Notes: generated by a model not told the origin, from the sequence alone. DNA of 64,000 nt from Verrucomicrobiota bacterium (GCA_018970725.1 JAGWVU010000005.1:106959-170958), one strand, 5' to 3'. Numbered from the stretch's first letter, positions 26,443 through 35,417 are shown. Translations and numbers: made by a program.

Positions 26443-29400
26443 ATGAAAAATCCCCTCTTCACCCTGGCCGTGGTTGGCTTCATCACCGCAGCTCCTCTCT
26501 CCGTCTCCGCCGAGGACGTCGCCTTCCGCGTCCGCTTCGGAATGAAGGATTCGGAGGCTTCCGCGTGGGACGGCTCCGTTGAGGTCAAAGGTCAAGGGGC
26601 CCGGCTGGCTTCGGTCGAGGGTTGGCGCTTCGAGCAACAGGACCAAATGACCGGTCCCACCTCATGGAAGGCTTCCAGCCGGGAACTGACGCAGCGGAAG
26701 TCACGATCGAACAGCAACGTCAAGACGCTCGCTCCCGCGAGCCAACGGAAGGTTCGCGTGCCGATGAGCGATAACGGTGTGCTCCTCCGGGTGACCGGAG
26801 CGGGACCGGAAACCGTGCTGGCTTTCCAGACCAAGGCGGGGGACTTTTCCTTCGCGCGCCATCAAGTTGCTTTGGGCAAACCGCTTGCTCTGCTGGACCA
26901 GCGCGTCGAAGTCGATCTCGTGGCGGATGGTTCCCCGGTCACGACGGGTCGCGATGACGAAGACTCTCCCGCCCTCGCAGTTTCCAAGGAAGGACGTTGG
27001 GAAATGGTTTGGGTCGGCTTCACCCCTGGTCTGGACCGCGACGAACGGGCCAAGTCCTGGACGGAAGCACCGGAGAACCTCGACTTCCTTTCCAAACCGA
27101 CGGGCGGCGACCAAGTTTGGCGGCGCACCCGGTCCCCGGAGGGCGTATGGAGTGACCCGGTTCCCGTGACCGAGGGCGGGAAAGATGTGTTTCATTGTTC
27201 GGTCGCCATTGAAGGCAGCGGAGCCACCTGGGTGTTCTGGTCTGAGAAATCCGCCTCCGCTTTTGAAATCAAGGCCAGGCGTTTCGCGTCCGGTGAAGGC
27301 GGCGAACCACTCACCCTTTCCGGCGGAAGCGGCAACCACCTCGCCCCGGTCGCGGTCACGGCCGCGGACGGCTCGGTTTGGATCGCTTGGCAAGGCGCCG
27401 CCGCGGACGGTCGGTTTTTCCGCATTTTCGCCCGTCGGCAGACCGGGAAAGACTGGTCCGAGATGATCGACGTCAGCGGCCCGGCCGCGGGCAACGCCTG
27501 GTCGCCGGCCCTCGCCGCCGGAAAATCCGGGGTCGCCGTGGCATGGGACACCTACGACCACGGTGATTTCGACGTCCGACTCCGGCGCTTTTCCGCCGAA
27601 GGCCTGCCCCAACCAATCAGGGATGTGGCCAACACCCCGGAATACGAGGCCCGGCCCAGCCTCGCGCAGGACGCGGAGGACCGCATCTGGGTCGCGTTTG
27701 AAAAGGGCGGGACCTCGTGGGGCAAAGACTGGGGCGCTTACGACCCGAACGACGGAATCGGTCTCTACAAACAACGGCAGGTGGCCATCCGGGTGCTCGA
27801 CGGTGAGACTTGGAAGGTGCCCGTCGCGGGTGTCGCCGCTGCCTTGCAGAAGCCCACTCTTCCGAAAGCCATCCGCAAGAACGCCGCCGCCAAGGCCCAG
27901 CCTTCCGCCGCGGAATCCGGTCGCGTGGCCGGCGAGGAAGCCGCGTCCGCGGGAGCCACCACCCTGAACAATCTCGCCAGAATCACGGTGGATGGAACCG
28001 GCCGCATCTGGCTCCTCAGCCGCTCCCGGGAAGGCACCTTTCACACCCCGCTCGGCGGCGTTTGGATGACCTACGCCTCCTGCCTCAACGGAGACCAGTG
28101 GACGGCCCCCGCCCTGATCCCCCATTCCGACAACCTTCTTTATAATCGTCCCGCCGTCTCCGCGACCGCCCGCGGCATTGTCGTCGCCCACGCCAGCGAT
28201 CACCGCCAGAGCCGTTTGAGCGATTGGGTCAAGGCCCGGGCCAAGGGGAAGGGCGGCGGAAACGCCTCCCTCGATGCGTCCAAGGATCCGTTCGACAACG
28301 ACGTCTACTCCAGTGTGCTCGAAGGCGGGGGCGCCGCTCTGGCTCCGGCGCTGAAGGAGACCGGGTCCCCGTCCGCCAAGCAACCGGCTCCGGCCACGTT
28401 GGCCGAGCGCAAGGCCGTCGAAACCATTCGCGCTTACCGCGCCACGGTTCAAGGAACCGACCTCCGGATTCTCCGCGGGGAATTCCATCGCCACACCGAA
28501 ATGAGCGGGGACGGGATGGGGGACGGCGCCTTGGAGGACATGTGGCGCTACGGTCTCGATGTCGCCGCCATGGATTGGATCGGCAATGGCGACCACGACA
28601 ACGGCGGCGGTCGCGAATATCCCTGGTGGTTGACCCAAAAAACCACCGATGCCTACCAGCTGCCCGGCCGGTTCGACCCAATGTTCACTTACGAAAGGAG
28701 CGTGCCCTATCCCGAAGGCCACCGCAATGTGGTCTTCGCCCAGCGGGGCGTGCGGACCCTCCCCCGGATTCCCATCTCGGATCGAAACGTGGAGGCTTCC
28801 GCCCCCGATACCCGGATGCTTTACCGCTATCTCCACCGCTTCGGCGGCATTTGCGCCGTCCATACCAGCGCCACCAGCATGGGCACCGATTGGCGTGATC
28901 ATGATCCCGTGGTGGAACCTTTCGTGGAGATTTATCAGGGGGCCCGCCAGAACTATGAGCGCCCGGGTGCCCCCCGTTGCCCAACGGAGGGAGACTCCAT
29001 CGGCGGCTGGGAACCCAAGGGCTTTGTCAATTTGGCCCTCCAAAAGGGCTACAAGATGTCGTTCCAAGCGAGCAGCGACCACGGCAGCACCCACATCAGC
29101 TACTGTCTGGTTTATGCGAAGGAAGCAACACGTCAGGGCATCCTCGACGCCATGAAACTTCGCCACACCTATGGCGCGACTGACAACATCGTGGCCGACC
29201 TCCGTTGCGGCGAACACATGATGGGCGACGCTTTCACCAGCTCGGAAGCCCCGAAACTGGACTTGAAGTTGATCGGCACCGCTCCTTTCTCCAAAGTCAC
29301 CCTCGTTCAGGACGACAAGGAGGTTCAGGTTTGGACGCCGGGAACTGACAAGGTCGAGATCACTTGGACCGGAGCCAAACTTCCCAAGGGCGGCACGAGC

Positions 29401-29475
29401 TACTACTATTTCCGTGGCGAACAGGAGAATTCCGAGCTTGTCTGGGTGTCGCCGGTCTGGATCACCGGTGAGTAG
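26443..29475 (+). CDS. Secreted protein with propeller-like N-terminal part and PHP-like metal-binding C-terminal domain
   Basis: A protein of 1010 residues from ATG 26443 (a GTG nine bases earlier is less likely because MKNPLFTLAVVGFITA is a clean signal peptide start, cleaved near VSA). Residues about 130-610 hold repeated beta blades (DSPALAVSKEGRWEMVWVG, GSVWIAWQGAA, DRIWVAFEKG, GRIWLLSRS) resembling a sialidase/BNR-like propeller. Residues about 665-940 resemble a PHP/DUF3604-type metallohydrolase: GEFHRHTEMSGDG (near 679), IGNGDHDNGG (near 714), AVHTSATSMGT and QASSDHGSTH supply His/Asp ligands. The last 80 residues form a beta-rich end domain. It is divergent from the two sulfatases, which suggests a linked role in glycan or phosphoester breakdown. 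The substrate is unknown. Confidence 0.7.
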   Translation: MKNPLFTLAVVGFITAAPLSVSAEDVAFRVRFGMKDSEASAWDGSVEVKGQGARLASVEGWRFEQQDQMTGPTSWKASSRELTQRKSRSNSNVKTLAPASQRKVRVPMSDNGVLLRVTGAGPETVLAFQTKAGDFSFARHQVALGKPLALLDQRVEVDLVADGSPVTTGRDDEDSPALAVSKEGRWEMVWVGFTPGLDRDERAKSWTEAPENLDFLSKPTGGDQVWRRTRSPEGVWSDPVPVTEGGKDVFHCSVAIEGSGATWVFWSEKSASAFEIKARRFASGEGGEPLTLSGGSGNHLAPVAVTAADGSVWIAWQGAAADGRFFRIFARRQTGKDWSEMIDVSGPAAGNAWSPALAAGKSGVAVAWDTYDHGDFDVRLRRFSAEGLPQPIRDVANTPEYEARPSLAQDAEDRIWVAFEKGGTSWGKDWGAYDPNDGIGLYKQRQVAIRVLDGETWKVPVAGVAAALQKPTLPKAIRKNAAAKAQPSAAESGRVAGEEAASAGATTLNNLARITVDGTGRIWLLSRSREGTFHTPLGGVWMTYASCLNGDQWTAPALIPHSDNLLYNRPAVSATARGIVVAHASDHRQSRLSDWVKARAKGKGGGNASLDASKDPFDNDVYSSVLEGGGAALAPALKETGSPSAKQPAPATLAERKAVETIRAYRATVQGTDLRILRGEFHRHTEMSGDGMGDGALEDMWRYGLDVAAMDWIGNGDHDNGGGREYPWWLTQKTTDAYQLPGRFDPMFTYERSVPYPEGHRNVVFAQRGVRTLPRIPISDRNVEASAPDTRMLYRYLHRFGGICAVHTSATSMGTDWRDHDPVVEPFVEIYQGARQNYERPGAPRCPTEGDSIGGWEPKGFVNLALQKGYKMSFQASSDHGSTHISYCLVYAKEATRQGILDAMKLRHTYGATDNIVADLRCGEHMMGDAFTSSEAPKLDLKLIGTAPFSKVTLVQDDKEVQVWTPGTDKVEITWTGAKLPKGGTSYYYFRGEQENSELVWVSPVWITGE

Positions 29476-30604
29476 GGCCCTTTGGCTCGCCCTCGCTTGG
29501 AACTGGCTCTGGCCCGGCTCCGTCCCGGGTCATCAGCCGGACACGAGCCACCTCACGCTCCGCATTGGCGGATCCGGCATCGATGCCGTCTTTGCCGCCG
29601 ACGTCGCCACCCTGCAACGGCTCGCTCCCCGGCTCGATGCCGACGGGGACGGAGGCATCAGCCGGGACGAAGGCGAGGCCAGCCGGGCCGCCGTGGCGAC
29701 GTATCTGCGCGAGCATCTTTTTCTCGATGTCGATGGCGGGGAAGTCCTCTGGGGGGATCCGCAACCACTCGGCTGGCCCATGCCGGACCTTGCCCCCATT
29801 CCGCAGGCGGAATGGCATCAAATGCTCCTGAGCTACCCCTTCCACCTGCCTGGCAAAGCGCTGCCCGGGGAGGTGCAGGTCACCTGTGACGTCTTCATCG
29901 AACTGGGCCTGACACACAAGGTCATCGGCGAGTTCCAGATTCTCGATGCGGTGAAGCACCCGGTGGTCTTCACCCTCGAAGAACCTGATTACCGATTCAA
30001 TGTGGGTCAGGCTCTCGCCAAGGCGCCAGTCCGCCTGCCACCCCCAACCATAACGCCAGCCCTCTCCGCCGGGCGGTTGTTCCGCCGCGGATTGGAAGCC
30101 TCCTCACGCCCCGCCACGCTCCTTCTCGTCCTCACCCTGCTGCTCGCCGCGCCTCCAGGGCGGGCATCGGGTTGGCTGGCCATCTTCATGCTCGGACTGC
30201 TTCTCACCTCCCTCCCCATGACCCTCCTCGGCGTTCCCTTCGCAGCGCGCTGGCTTCATCTCGGCCAAGCCGTCTCCCTGATGTCGGTCTCCGCCTTGAA
30301 CCTCCGGCCCACCCCCTCGCGGCCGCAGCGCCCAGAGTTGGCTTTGGTCTGTGGTCTTCTCCAAGGGATCTGTTTCGCCGCCGCGAACCGGGAGTCCTGC
30401 CTCTCCCCGGGAACAGCGGTCCCCTGTCTGGCTGCTTTTCAGGCGGGGACGACCACCGGCTTGACTTGCGCGGCGTTGTTCCTGACCACAATTCTCACCC
30501 TTCTCGGCGCATGGCGTCCCGGAAGCCTGTTGCCGAAAGCGACGTCCGCGGCAGCTTTACTCTGTGGCGCCGGGCTCCTTGCCGCCGCTTTTTCCCCGTC
30601 CTGA
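29468..30604 (+). CDS. HupE/UreJ-like membrane protein lacking the family histidines
   Basis: A 378-residue protein that starts at GTG 29468, overlapping the preceding stop by 8 bases and so coupled to it. An N-terminal signal-like segment leads to an extracytoplasmic domain containing an EF-hand-like loop DADGDGGISRDEG (about 56-68), then a membrane half (about 215-378). The first membrane segments, LFRRGLEASSRPATLLLVLTLLL, line up with the HupE/UreJ consensus around GxxHIxxGxDHLLFLL, but the metal-binding His residues are absent, as is the later HS pair (LLTS here). HupE/UreJ proteins are nickel/cobalt permeases or accessory proteins; without these ligands that role is doubtful. Assignment is moderate. 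Confidence 0.5.
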   Translation: MSRALWLALAWNWLWPGSVPGHQPDTSHLTLRIGGSGIDAVFAADVATLQRLAPRLDADGDGGISRDEGEASRAAVATYLREHLFLDVDGGEVLWGDPQPLGWPMPDLAPIPQAEWHQMLLSYPFHLPGKALPGEVQVTCDVFIELGLTHKVIGEFQILDAVKHPVVFTLEEPDYRFNVGQALAKAPVRLPPPTITPALSAGRLFRRGLEASSRPATLLLVLTLLLAAPPGRASGWLAIFMLGLLLTSLPMTLLGVPFAARWLHLGQAVSLMSVSALNLRPTPSRPQRPELALVCGLLQGICFAAANRESCLSPGTAVPCLAAFQAGTTTGLTCAALFLTTILTLLGAWRPGSLLPKATSAAALLCGAGLLAAAFSPS

Positions 30605-30630
30605 TCCGCACCTTTGCCCCAACAGAACGA

Positions 30631-31374
30631 TCACCAATACCCCCATTGGCGCGAGACCATCACATGGACGCCAAGGAGCAAGTTCACTAGGGCGTGGAAG
30701 AGCACGCAGGTCCCGAGGCTCTTGGTTTTCACCGCAAGCGCGTAGGCCACGGACCCGAAACAAAACGCCCCGAACCAATCCGCGGGCTCATGAACCAACA
30801 TGACCAACGCTGTCACCATGCCATAGGTCTTCCATCGATGCCGCCCGAAGGGATTCTCAAAAAACGGACGATCCGGGTCATCCACCAACCTCATGACATA
30901 CCCCCGCCAGCAGATCTCCTCGATCAACGGCGTCACCAAGACCAAGCGCACAAAGCGCAAAGCCAACCAGGCGACTGCTGGAATCACACTTCCCTCATGG
31001 GCCGCCGGATTGAACCCGTCCGTGCGTTCCATCATTCCCAAAAGCACGCGGATGGGCATCCCCGGACCGGGAATCCGGCCTTCCATCCAAGCGGGCGCCC
31101 CAAACCGCACATACCACCATGACGGGGCGATCCACAGCCACAAAGCCAAGGGAGCCGCCAGGACAGCCCATCCAATCCCACCCCACCGCACCGGTCCGAA
31201 TTCATAGACGGGCCAAAAATACAGGACCAATGCCAGTCCGACCCCGGTCTGGAGCGGATAGACCCAGAGCGCGGCGGCACTCTTCCCCGCCAGCCCCAAT
31301 CCCGTCAGCAGACCGACCATGAGGAAGGCCACCAGCGGAGCCACATGAGCCAGCCCGGGACTCCGCCTGCTCAT
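30631..31374 (-). CDS. CAAX prenyl protease-related protein (CPBP intramembrane metalloprotease family)
   Basis: A 247-residue integral membrane protein with about seven or eight hydrophobic segments. The CPBP/Abi motif is intact: TPLIEEICWRGYVMR (EExxxR, near 168-182), then a second helix with VHEPADW (His-bearing) and FHALVNLLLG. The layout and the WRG form match the CAAX prenyl protease-related protein found with exosortase/PEP-CTERM systems, although no exosortase or PEP-CTERM protein was seen here. The start is ATG 31374 (GTG 31377 is adjacent). It lies 22 bases after the arginine decarboxylase gene on the same strand and is probably co-transcribed. It converges on the HupE-like gene with a 26-base gap. 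Confidence 0.8.
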   Translation of the reverse strand: MSRRSPGLAHVAPLVAFLMVGLLTGLGLAGKSAAALWVYPLQTGVGLALVLYFWPVYEFGPVRWGGIGWAVLAAPLALWLWIAPSWWYVRFGAPAWMEGRIPGPGMPIRVLLGMMERTDGFNPAAHEGSVIPAVAWLALRFVRLVLVTPLIEEICWRGYVMRLVDDPDRPFFENPFGRHRWKTYGMVTALVMLVHEPADWFGAFCFGSVAYALAVKTKSLGTCVLFHALVNLLLGVHVMVSRQWGYW

Positions 31375-31396
31375 CACGAGTCGCCAACCATCGAAC

Positions 31397-32917
31397 CTAC
31401 TGCCTCGTCGGGCTCACCGGGACCTTGCGTTTGCGCGGCACCAGCGCCCGCTCCATCGACTCCTCCAACGAGGTCAGCGGAACGGCGGGCTTGGCCGACG
31501 TCGCCGGTCGCACCCCGGACATGTCATAGCCAAGCAGCGAAAGCATTTGATCCGCGCTCTGCTCGTCGGAAAAAACCTCCGTATTCAGCACCCCGTTCTC
31601 GTCCCGGTCAATGAGAACGTGCTTCGGCCCCGGAATCAGACAGTGGTGCACCCCGCCATGCCCCCCGATGTTGTCCTGATAGGCCGCAGTGTTGAAGAAA
31701 CCGATGTAAAGATCATCGTGCGCCCGGAACTTCGGCAGGTAGATGGCGTTCAGGTGCTGCTCCGAATTGTAGTAATCATCGCTGTCGCAGGTCAGTCCGC
31801 CCAGAAAGACCCGCTCGTAAATGCTGTCCCACCGGTTCACCGGCAACATCAGGAAACGCCGGTTGATCGCCCACGTGTCCGGTAGCGTCGTCATGAACGA
31901 GGAGTCGATGATGTTCCAGGCTTCCCGGTCATTCTGCGCTTTTTGATAGAGCACCTTGAACAAGGTGGCCCCGGCTTCACCGACCGTGAACGAGCCGAAC
32001 TCCGTGTAGATGTCCGGCATCGGCACGTCATTGTCCTCACAGGAAGTCTTCACCTGCTCGAGAATCGCCTCGACGATGTATTCGTAGTCGTAGCTGAACG
32101 CGAGGGAGTTCTTGATGGGCAGACCGCCTCCGATGTTGAAGGCCGTGAGCGTGGGACAAATCCGGCGCAGGTTGCAGTAAACCTTCAAGGCCTTCGTCAA
32201 TTCGTTCCAATAGTAGGCCGTATCCCGGATGCCCGTGTTCACGAAGAAGTGGAGCATCCGGAGATTCATGAAGGGATGATGCTCCAGTCGCTCCCGGTAA
32301 AACGGAACGATGTGTTTGTAACCCACACCGAGCCTCGAGGTGTAAAATTCGAATTTCGGCTCTTCCTCGGAAGCAATGCGGAGCCCGACATCCATCGGGG
32401 CTCGGATCACCGAGTTGAGCCGGGCGAACTCCTGCTCGTTGTCCAAGACCGGGAGGATTCCCGTGAACCCCTGCTCGCGCATCGAGGCAATCCGCTCGAT
32501 GTAGGCCGCCGTCTTGAACCCGTTGCAGATCACCGTGGCTTCCCGTTCCATGTGACCGGTCCGTTCCAACGCCGCCACGATGTCGAGATCAAACGGAGAA
32601 CTCGTCTCGATCAGGGCCCCGTGCCGCAAGACTTCCTCGGTCACATGCCGGAAGTGCGAACTTTTAGTCACGTAGCAATAGTGGTAGTCACCCGTGTAGT
32701 TCAGCTTCGTCATCGCGGAACGAAACCAGCCGTGCGCCCGGCGGATGTTCTCCCCGATCCTCGGCAGATAGGTCAACCGCAGGGGCGTTCCGTGCTCCTC
32801 GATGAGTTCCATCAAGGGAATCCCGTGGAACTCAAGGTAACCGTCGTCAGTGAGTTGAAACTCCTCCTGCGGCCAGTCGAACGTCTGTTCGATGAGATCG
32901 ATATACTTCAGCTTCAT
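31397..32917 (-). CDS. speA: Arginine decarboxylase (PLP fold III, flavobacterial-type SpeA)
   Basis: A 506-residue biosynthetic-type arginine decarboxylase of the alanine-racemase-fold (fold III) class, resembling the shorter SpeA enzymes of Bacteroidetes rather than the 650-residue enterobacterial form. It opens with YIDLIEQTFDWPQEEF and HGIPLMELIEEHGTPL; the PLP lysine is K85 in CYVTKSSHF; FNIGGGLPIKNS, TEFGSFTVGE and GGLTCDSDDYYNSEQH (Cys of the second subunit's active site) follow. It makes agmatine, the first step to putrescine. After GYDMSG there is a roughly 40-residue basic, Pro-rich tail not usual in the family. ATG 32917 has no Shine-Dalgarno site. The downstream neighbour is the CAAX protease-related gene. 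Confidence 0.92.
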   Translation of the reverse strand: MKLKYIDLIEQTFDWPQEEFQLTDDGYLEFHGIPLMELIEEHGTPLRLTYLPRIGENIRRAHGWFRSAMTKLNYTGDYHYCYVTKSSHFRHVTEEVLRHGALIETSSPFDLDIVAALERTGHMEREATVICNGFKTAAYIERIASMREQGFTGILPVLDNEQEFARLNSVIRAPMDVGLRIASEEEPKFEFYTSRLGVGYKHIVPFYRERLEHHPFMNLRMLHFFVNTGIRDTAYYWNELTKALKVYCNLRRICPTLTAFNIGGGLPIKNSLAFSYDYEYIVEAILEQVKTSCEDNDVPMPDIYTEFGSFTVGEAGATLFKVLYQKAQNDREAWNIIDSSFMTTLPDTWAINRRFLMLPVNRWDSIYERVFLGGLTCDSDDYYNSEQHLNAIYLPKFRAHDDLYIGFFNTAAYQDNIGGHGGVHHCLIPGPKHVLIDRDENGVLNTEVFSDEQSADQMLSLLGYDMSGVRPATSAKPAVPLTSLEESMERALVPRKRKVPVSPTRQ

Positions 32918-33117
32918 TTCGCGGCAAACCCGGCTAGGGGTGCGACCTTAAACGGTATGCGGTGAAATGCAATGCCTCACCGAACCCTTCGCATTCCGAT
33001 TGCACCCCATTCCTTTCCGGGGTAGCCGTCGACTCCTCCACATTTCCCATTGATCGCGTCGCCAACCGCCGCCAGCCGTCGCCAGTTGGCAGGCTAGGCG
33101 CGCCCAGCCCTCCTCTC

Positions 33118-33531
33118 ATGGATCTCTTCGTCTACGGCAGCCTGAAAAAAGGATTCTCGAACCATCACTTCCTCGAAGGCGCCGCATTTCTCGGCCCGGC
33201 CGTCACCCGGGACGCGGCCCGCTTGATCGACTGCGGAGGCTTTCCCGGCATCGTTCCCCCCAGTGGCGATGGAGACTACCAGATCGAGGGAGAGGTCTGG
33301 CGCATCCAGCCGGAATCCCTGCCCGGGATTGACTGGCTGGAGGACGTCGATACCGGAATCTACTGCCGCACGGAGTGGCCGGTGCTCCTGGGCGAAAACG
33401 GAAATCGAAGGGAGACCGTTGCCACCATTTACCTCTACCAAGGAGAGATGAAGGGACGGACGGAAGTTGGCCCCTGCTGGAAAAAGGAATGGGACACCGG
33501 CGCGCCCTACCTGAAGCCGGAGAACCTCTAA
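33118..33531 (+). CDS. Gamma-glutamylcyclotransferase-like (AIG2/GGCT) protein
   Basis: A 137-residue cytosolic protein of the GGCT/AIG2 superfamily. The substrate-site signature appears as LFVYGSLKKGFSNHHFL (YGSL at residues 6-9), followed by a YQIEGEVWRI strand and LPGIDWLEDVDTGIY, where the Glu (E81) is the likely catalytic acid. Members cleave gamma-glutamyl or gamma-glutamylamine bonds with 5-oxoproline release. ATG 33118 is taken because it begins the signature and the upstream in-frame stretch shows no family similarity. It is divergent from speA over a 200-base spacer in which I see no structure, and converges on the desaturase gene with a 3-base gap. Confidence 0.85.
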   Translation: MDLFVYGSLKKGFSNHHFLEGAAFLGPAVTRDAARLIDCGGFPGIVPPSGDGDYQIEGEVWRIQPESLPGIDWLEDVDTGIYCRTEWPVLLGENGNRRETVATIYLYQGEMKGRTEVGPCWKKEWDTGAPYLKPENL

Positions 33532-33534
33532 GAA

Positions 33535-34695
33535 TCAGCAGTAGGCGATCTGCAAACGGGTCAACTCGGCGATTCCCTCGAGAAGCCGGGCGCTCTGCGC
33601 TTTCCAAAGCCTGAGACGCTTCCCGGAAACCCGGACATGCTCCGCCACAGCGCGCTCCAACTCCGAGTAATTCTCTGAGAAGCCGGCGGAGAGTTCCTGA
33701 ACCGTATCGAAAGCCTTCCTCCAGTTGGGACAATTCAAGGCGTGCGGAGGAACGGTCCCGAGTTCCGCAAGCCGCTGCTCAGCTTGGAGGCGGGCCTCAC
33801 GCAACTCGGCCAGAAGAACCTTCTCGGGGGCCGCCCGACGGAGATCGGTCACCAAGCCCGCACGCTCCAAAACCCAAATTGTCCACTTGGTCGGATCAAA
33901 CTGCCAATTCTTCACCCCGTTCCGGTAATCGTGCTGAAACGAATGGTGGTAATTGTGGTAACCCTCGCCAAAGGTGAAAAGCGCCATGAACCAGCTGTCC
34001 CGAGCGCTGGTCCGGCTTGAGTAAGGGCGATGGCCCATGCAGTGGCAAAGCGAGTTGATGAAAAAGGTGCAATGCTGCACGCAAACCACCCGGGTGACGC
34101 CGGCGATGAGGAAACCACCCAGCGCGCCGACCCAACCATTCCAGAAAAAGCCGAGGATGGCCGGGAGAACGAACCCGACCAACACGGCCACCGTGCGGTG
34201 ATGCCGATGCTGCCACATCACGAGGGAATCCTTCCGGAGATCGGCCACGTTGGGCAACTCCCGCGGATAGAGCTTGAAGAAAATCCACCCGATGTGCGCC
34301 CAGAAGAAACCCTTCTGGATGTTGTAAGGATCGTCGTCGGTGTCGGTGTGCTTGTGGTGGTCGCGATGGTCCGAGGCCCAATCCAGAGCGGAATCCTCAA
34401 AGGCGCACGCCCCGAACACGAGGGTCGAAAGACGCACCGGCCACTTGGCGACGAACGCACGGTGGGCGAAGAGACGGTGATAACCGAGGGTGATGCTGAG
34501 CCCGGTCAGGATAAAGTAGACGAGAAAGAGGGCAACCTGAAACCAATCGAGCCCGAACTGCCGGATGTAGAGCGGGGTGCCAACAACGGCGGTGATGAAG
34601 GTGGCGATCAGGAAGCCGCTGGCGACCCAGTTGACGCGGTTGAAAGGAAAATTCGGGAACATCCGGTGTGTGCGCGGACAGACGGTTGGGTCCAT
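33535..34695 (-). CDS. Fatty acid desaturase (acyl-CoA/acyl-lipid delta-9 type)
   Basis: A 386-residue membrane di-iron desaturase. The three histidine boxes of stearoyl-CoA (OLE1-like) desaturases are all present: HRLFAH, HRDHHKH and HNYHH, within four hydrophobic segments. The enzyme introduces a cis double bond into saturated acyl chains using O2 and an electron donor, and adjusts membrane fluidity. A 100-residue C-terminal extension (about 285-386) is helical and charged, with no heme-binding cytochrome b5 motif. Start is uncertain: ATG 34695 adds 11 residues to the more typical beginning MFPNFPFNRVNW at 34662; neither has a good Shine-Dalgarno site. Divergent from the RRM protein gene, which is often cold-related; a shared cold response is inference. 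Confidence 0.9.
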   Translation of the reverse strand: MDPTVCPRTHRMFPNFPFNRVNWVASGFLIATFITAVVGTPLYIRQFGLDWFQVALFLVYFILTGLSITLGYHRLFAHRAFVAKWPVRLSTLVFGACAFEDSALDWASDHRDHHKHTDTDDDPYNIQKGFFWAHIGWIFFKLYPRELPNVADLRKDSLVMWQHRHHRTVAVLVGFVLPAILGFFWNGWVGALGGFLIAGVTRVVCVQHCTFFINSLCHCMGHRPYSSRTSARDSWFMALFTFGEGYHNYHHSFQHDYRNGVKNWQFDPTKWTIWVLERAGLVTDLRRAAPEKVLLAELREARLQAEQRLAELGTVPPHALNCPNWRKAFDTVQELSAGFSENYSELERAVAEHVRVSGKRLRLWKAQSARLLEGIAELTRLQIAYC

Positions 34696-34911
34696 CAGTG
34701 TGGGCCTAGTGTGCCGCAATCCTCCGAAAGGTAAAGAACGAGTTGCTGAAAGTTCGGCTCCGATGACTTTCGCGGAGCCCACAATCTTTGCATTCTCGTT
34801 TGCTTTCGGCTCATTCCGGAGAATACATTAAGTTCCGTCCCCCTGGAACTGCTGAAACCCCGCCCCGTCCCGCCCGTCGTTCCAACGGCTTCTCGCTGGC
34901 TTGTTTTGGAG

Positions 34912-34953
34912 TTTGCACACGCCAGGGGAGGGTTTTATATCTGTCAGAAAGGA
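34912..34953 (+). promoter_or_regulatory. Candidate promoter and ribosome binding site of the RRM gene
   Basis: TTTGCA (34912-34917), a 17-base spacer and TTATAT (34935-34940) form a good sigma-70-like promoter; AAAGGA (34948-34953) lies 11 bases before the ATG at 34965. The predicted untranslated leader is very short, about 18 bases. Confidence 0.5.
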
Positions 34954-34964
34954 AATATTGTTAG

Positions 34965-35417
34965 ATGAAGCTATACATCGGAAACGTGTCCTATGACACG
35001 ACCGAACGAGAGTTGCGCGATGCGCTGGCCCCGTTTGAACCCCTCGTGGATTTTTATTACCCACTCGACCGCGAGAGCGGACGTCCCCGGGGATTTGCGT
35101 TTGTGACCCTGAGTGACCGTGAGTCCGGTGAGGAGGCCATCCGCACCCTGGACGGCTTCGAAATCGCCGGGCGCAAGCTCCGCGTGAGCGAAGCCGAGGA
35201 GCGCCGTGAACGGACCGGCGGCGGTGGTGGCGGCGGCGGCGGTGGATTCCGCAGCGGCGGTGGTGGCGGCGGCGGCGGCGGCGGTTATCGCGGCGGCGGC
35301 GGCGGTGGTGGTGGCGGCTATCGCGGAGGTGGCGATCGTGACCGTGAACGCGGCGGCGGCGGCGGTTATCGCGGCGGCGGCGGTGGTGGTGGCAAGCGCG
35401 GCAAGGGCGGCTACTGA
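34965..35417 (+). CDS. Glycine-rich RNA-binding protein with one RRM domain
   Basis: A 150-residue protein with one N-terminal RRM (1-80) and a C-terminal Gly/Arg-rich tail (84-150) with GYRGGG blocks. Both RNA-contact motifs are visible: RNP2 LYIGNV (3-8) and RNP1 RGFAFVTL (42-49). Such proteins resemble cyanobacterial Rbp and plant glycine-rich RNA-binding proteins, and often accumulate in the cold or act as RNA chaperones. The tail ends KRGKGGY and is encoded by long runs of GGC/GGT codons, prone to slippage. Strong promoter-like sequence upstream and two overlapping terminators downstream show that it is its own transcription unit, likely highly expressed. Confidence 0.93.
   Translation: MKLYIGNVSYDTTERELRDALAPFEPLVDFYYPLDRESGRPRGFAFVTLSDRESGEEAIRTLDGFEIAGRKLRVSEAEERRERTGGGGGGGGGGFRSGGGGGGGGGGYRGGGGGGGGGYRGGGDRDRERGGGGGYRGGGGGGGKRGKGGY

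Noticed and set aside
26701..29217. 838-codon open frame on the minus strand
   Set aside because: Antisense to the propeller/PHP gene; no recognisable domain and no start context.
35214..35410. Possible tandem repeat or CRISPR-like array
   Set aside because: The repeats are codon runs within the RRM protein; no constant repeat length, no unique spacers, no cas genes.
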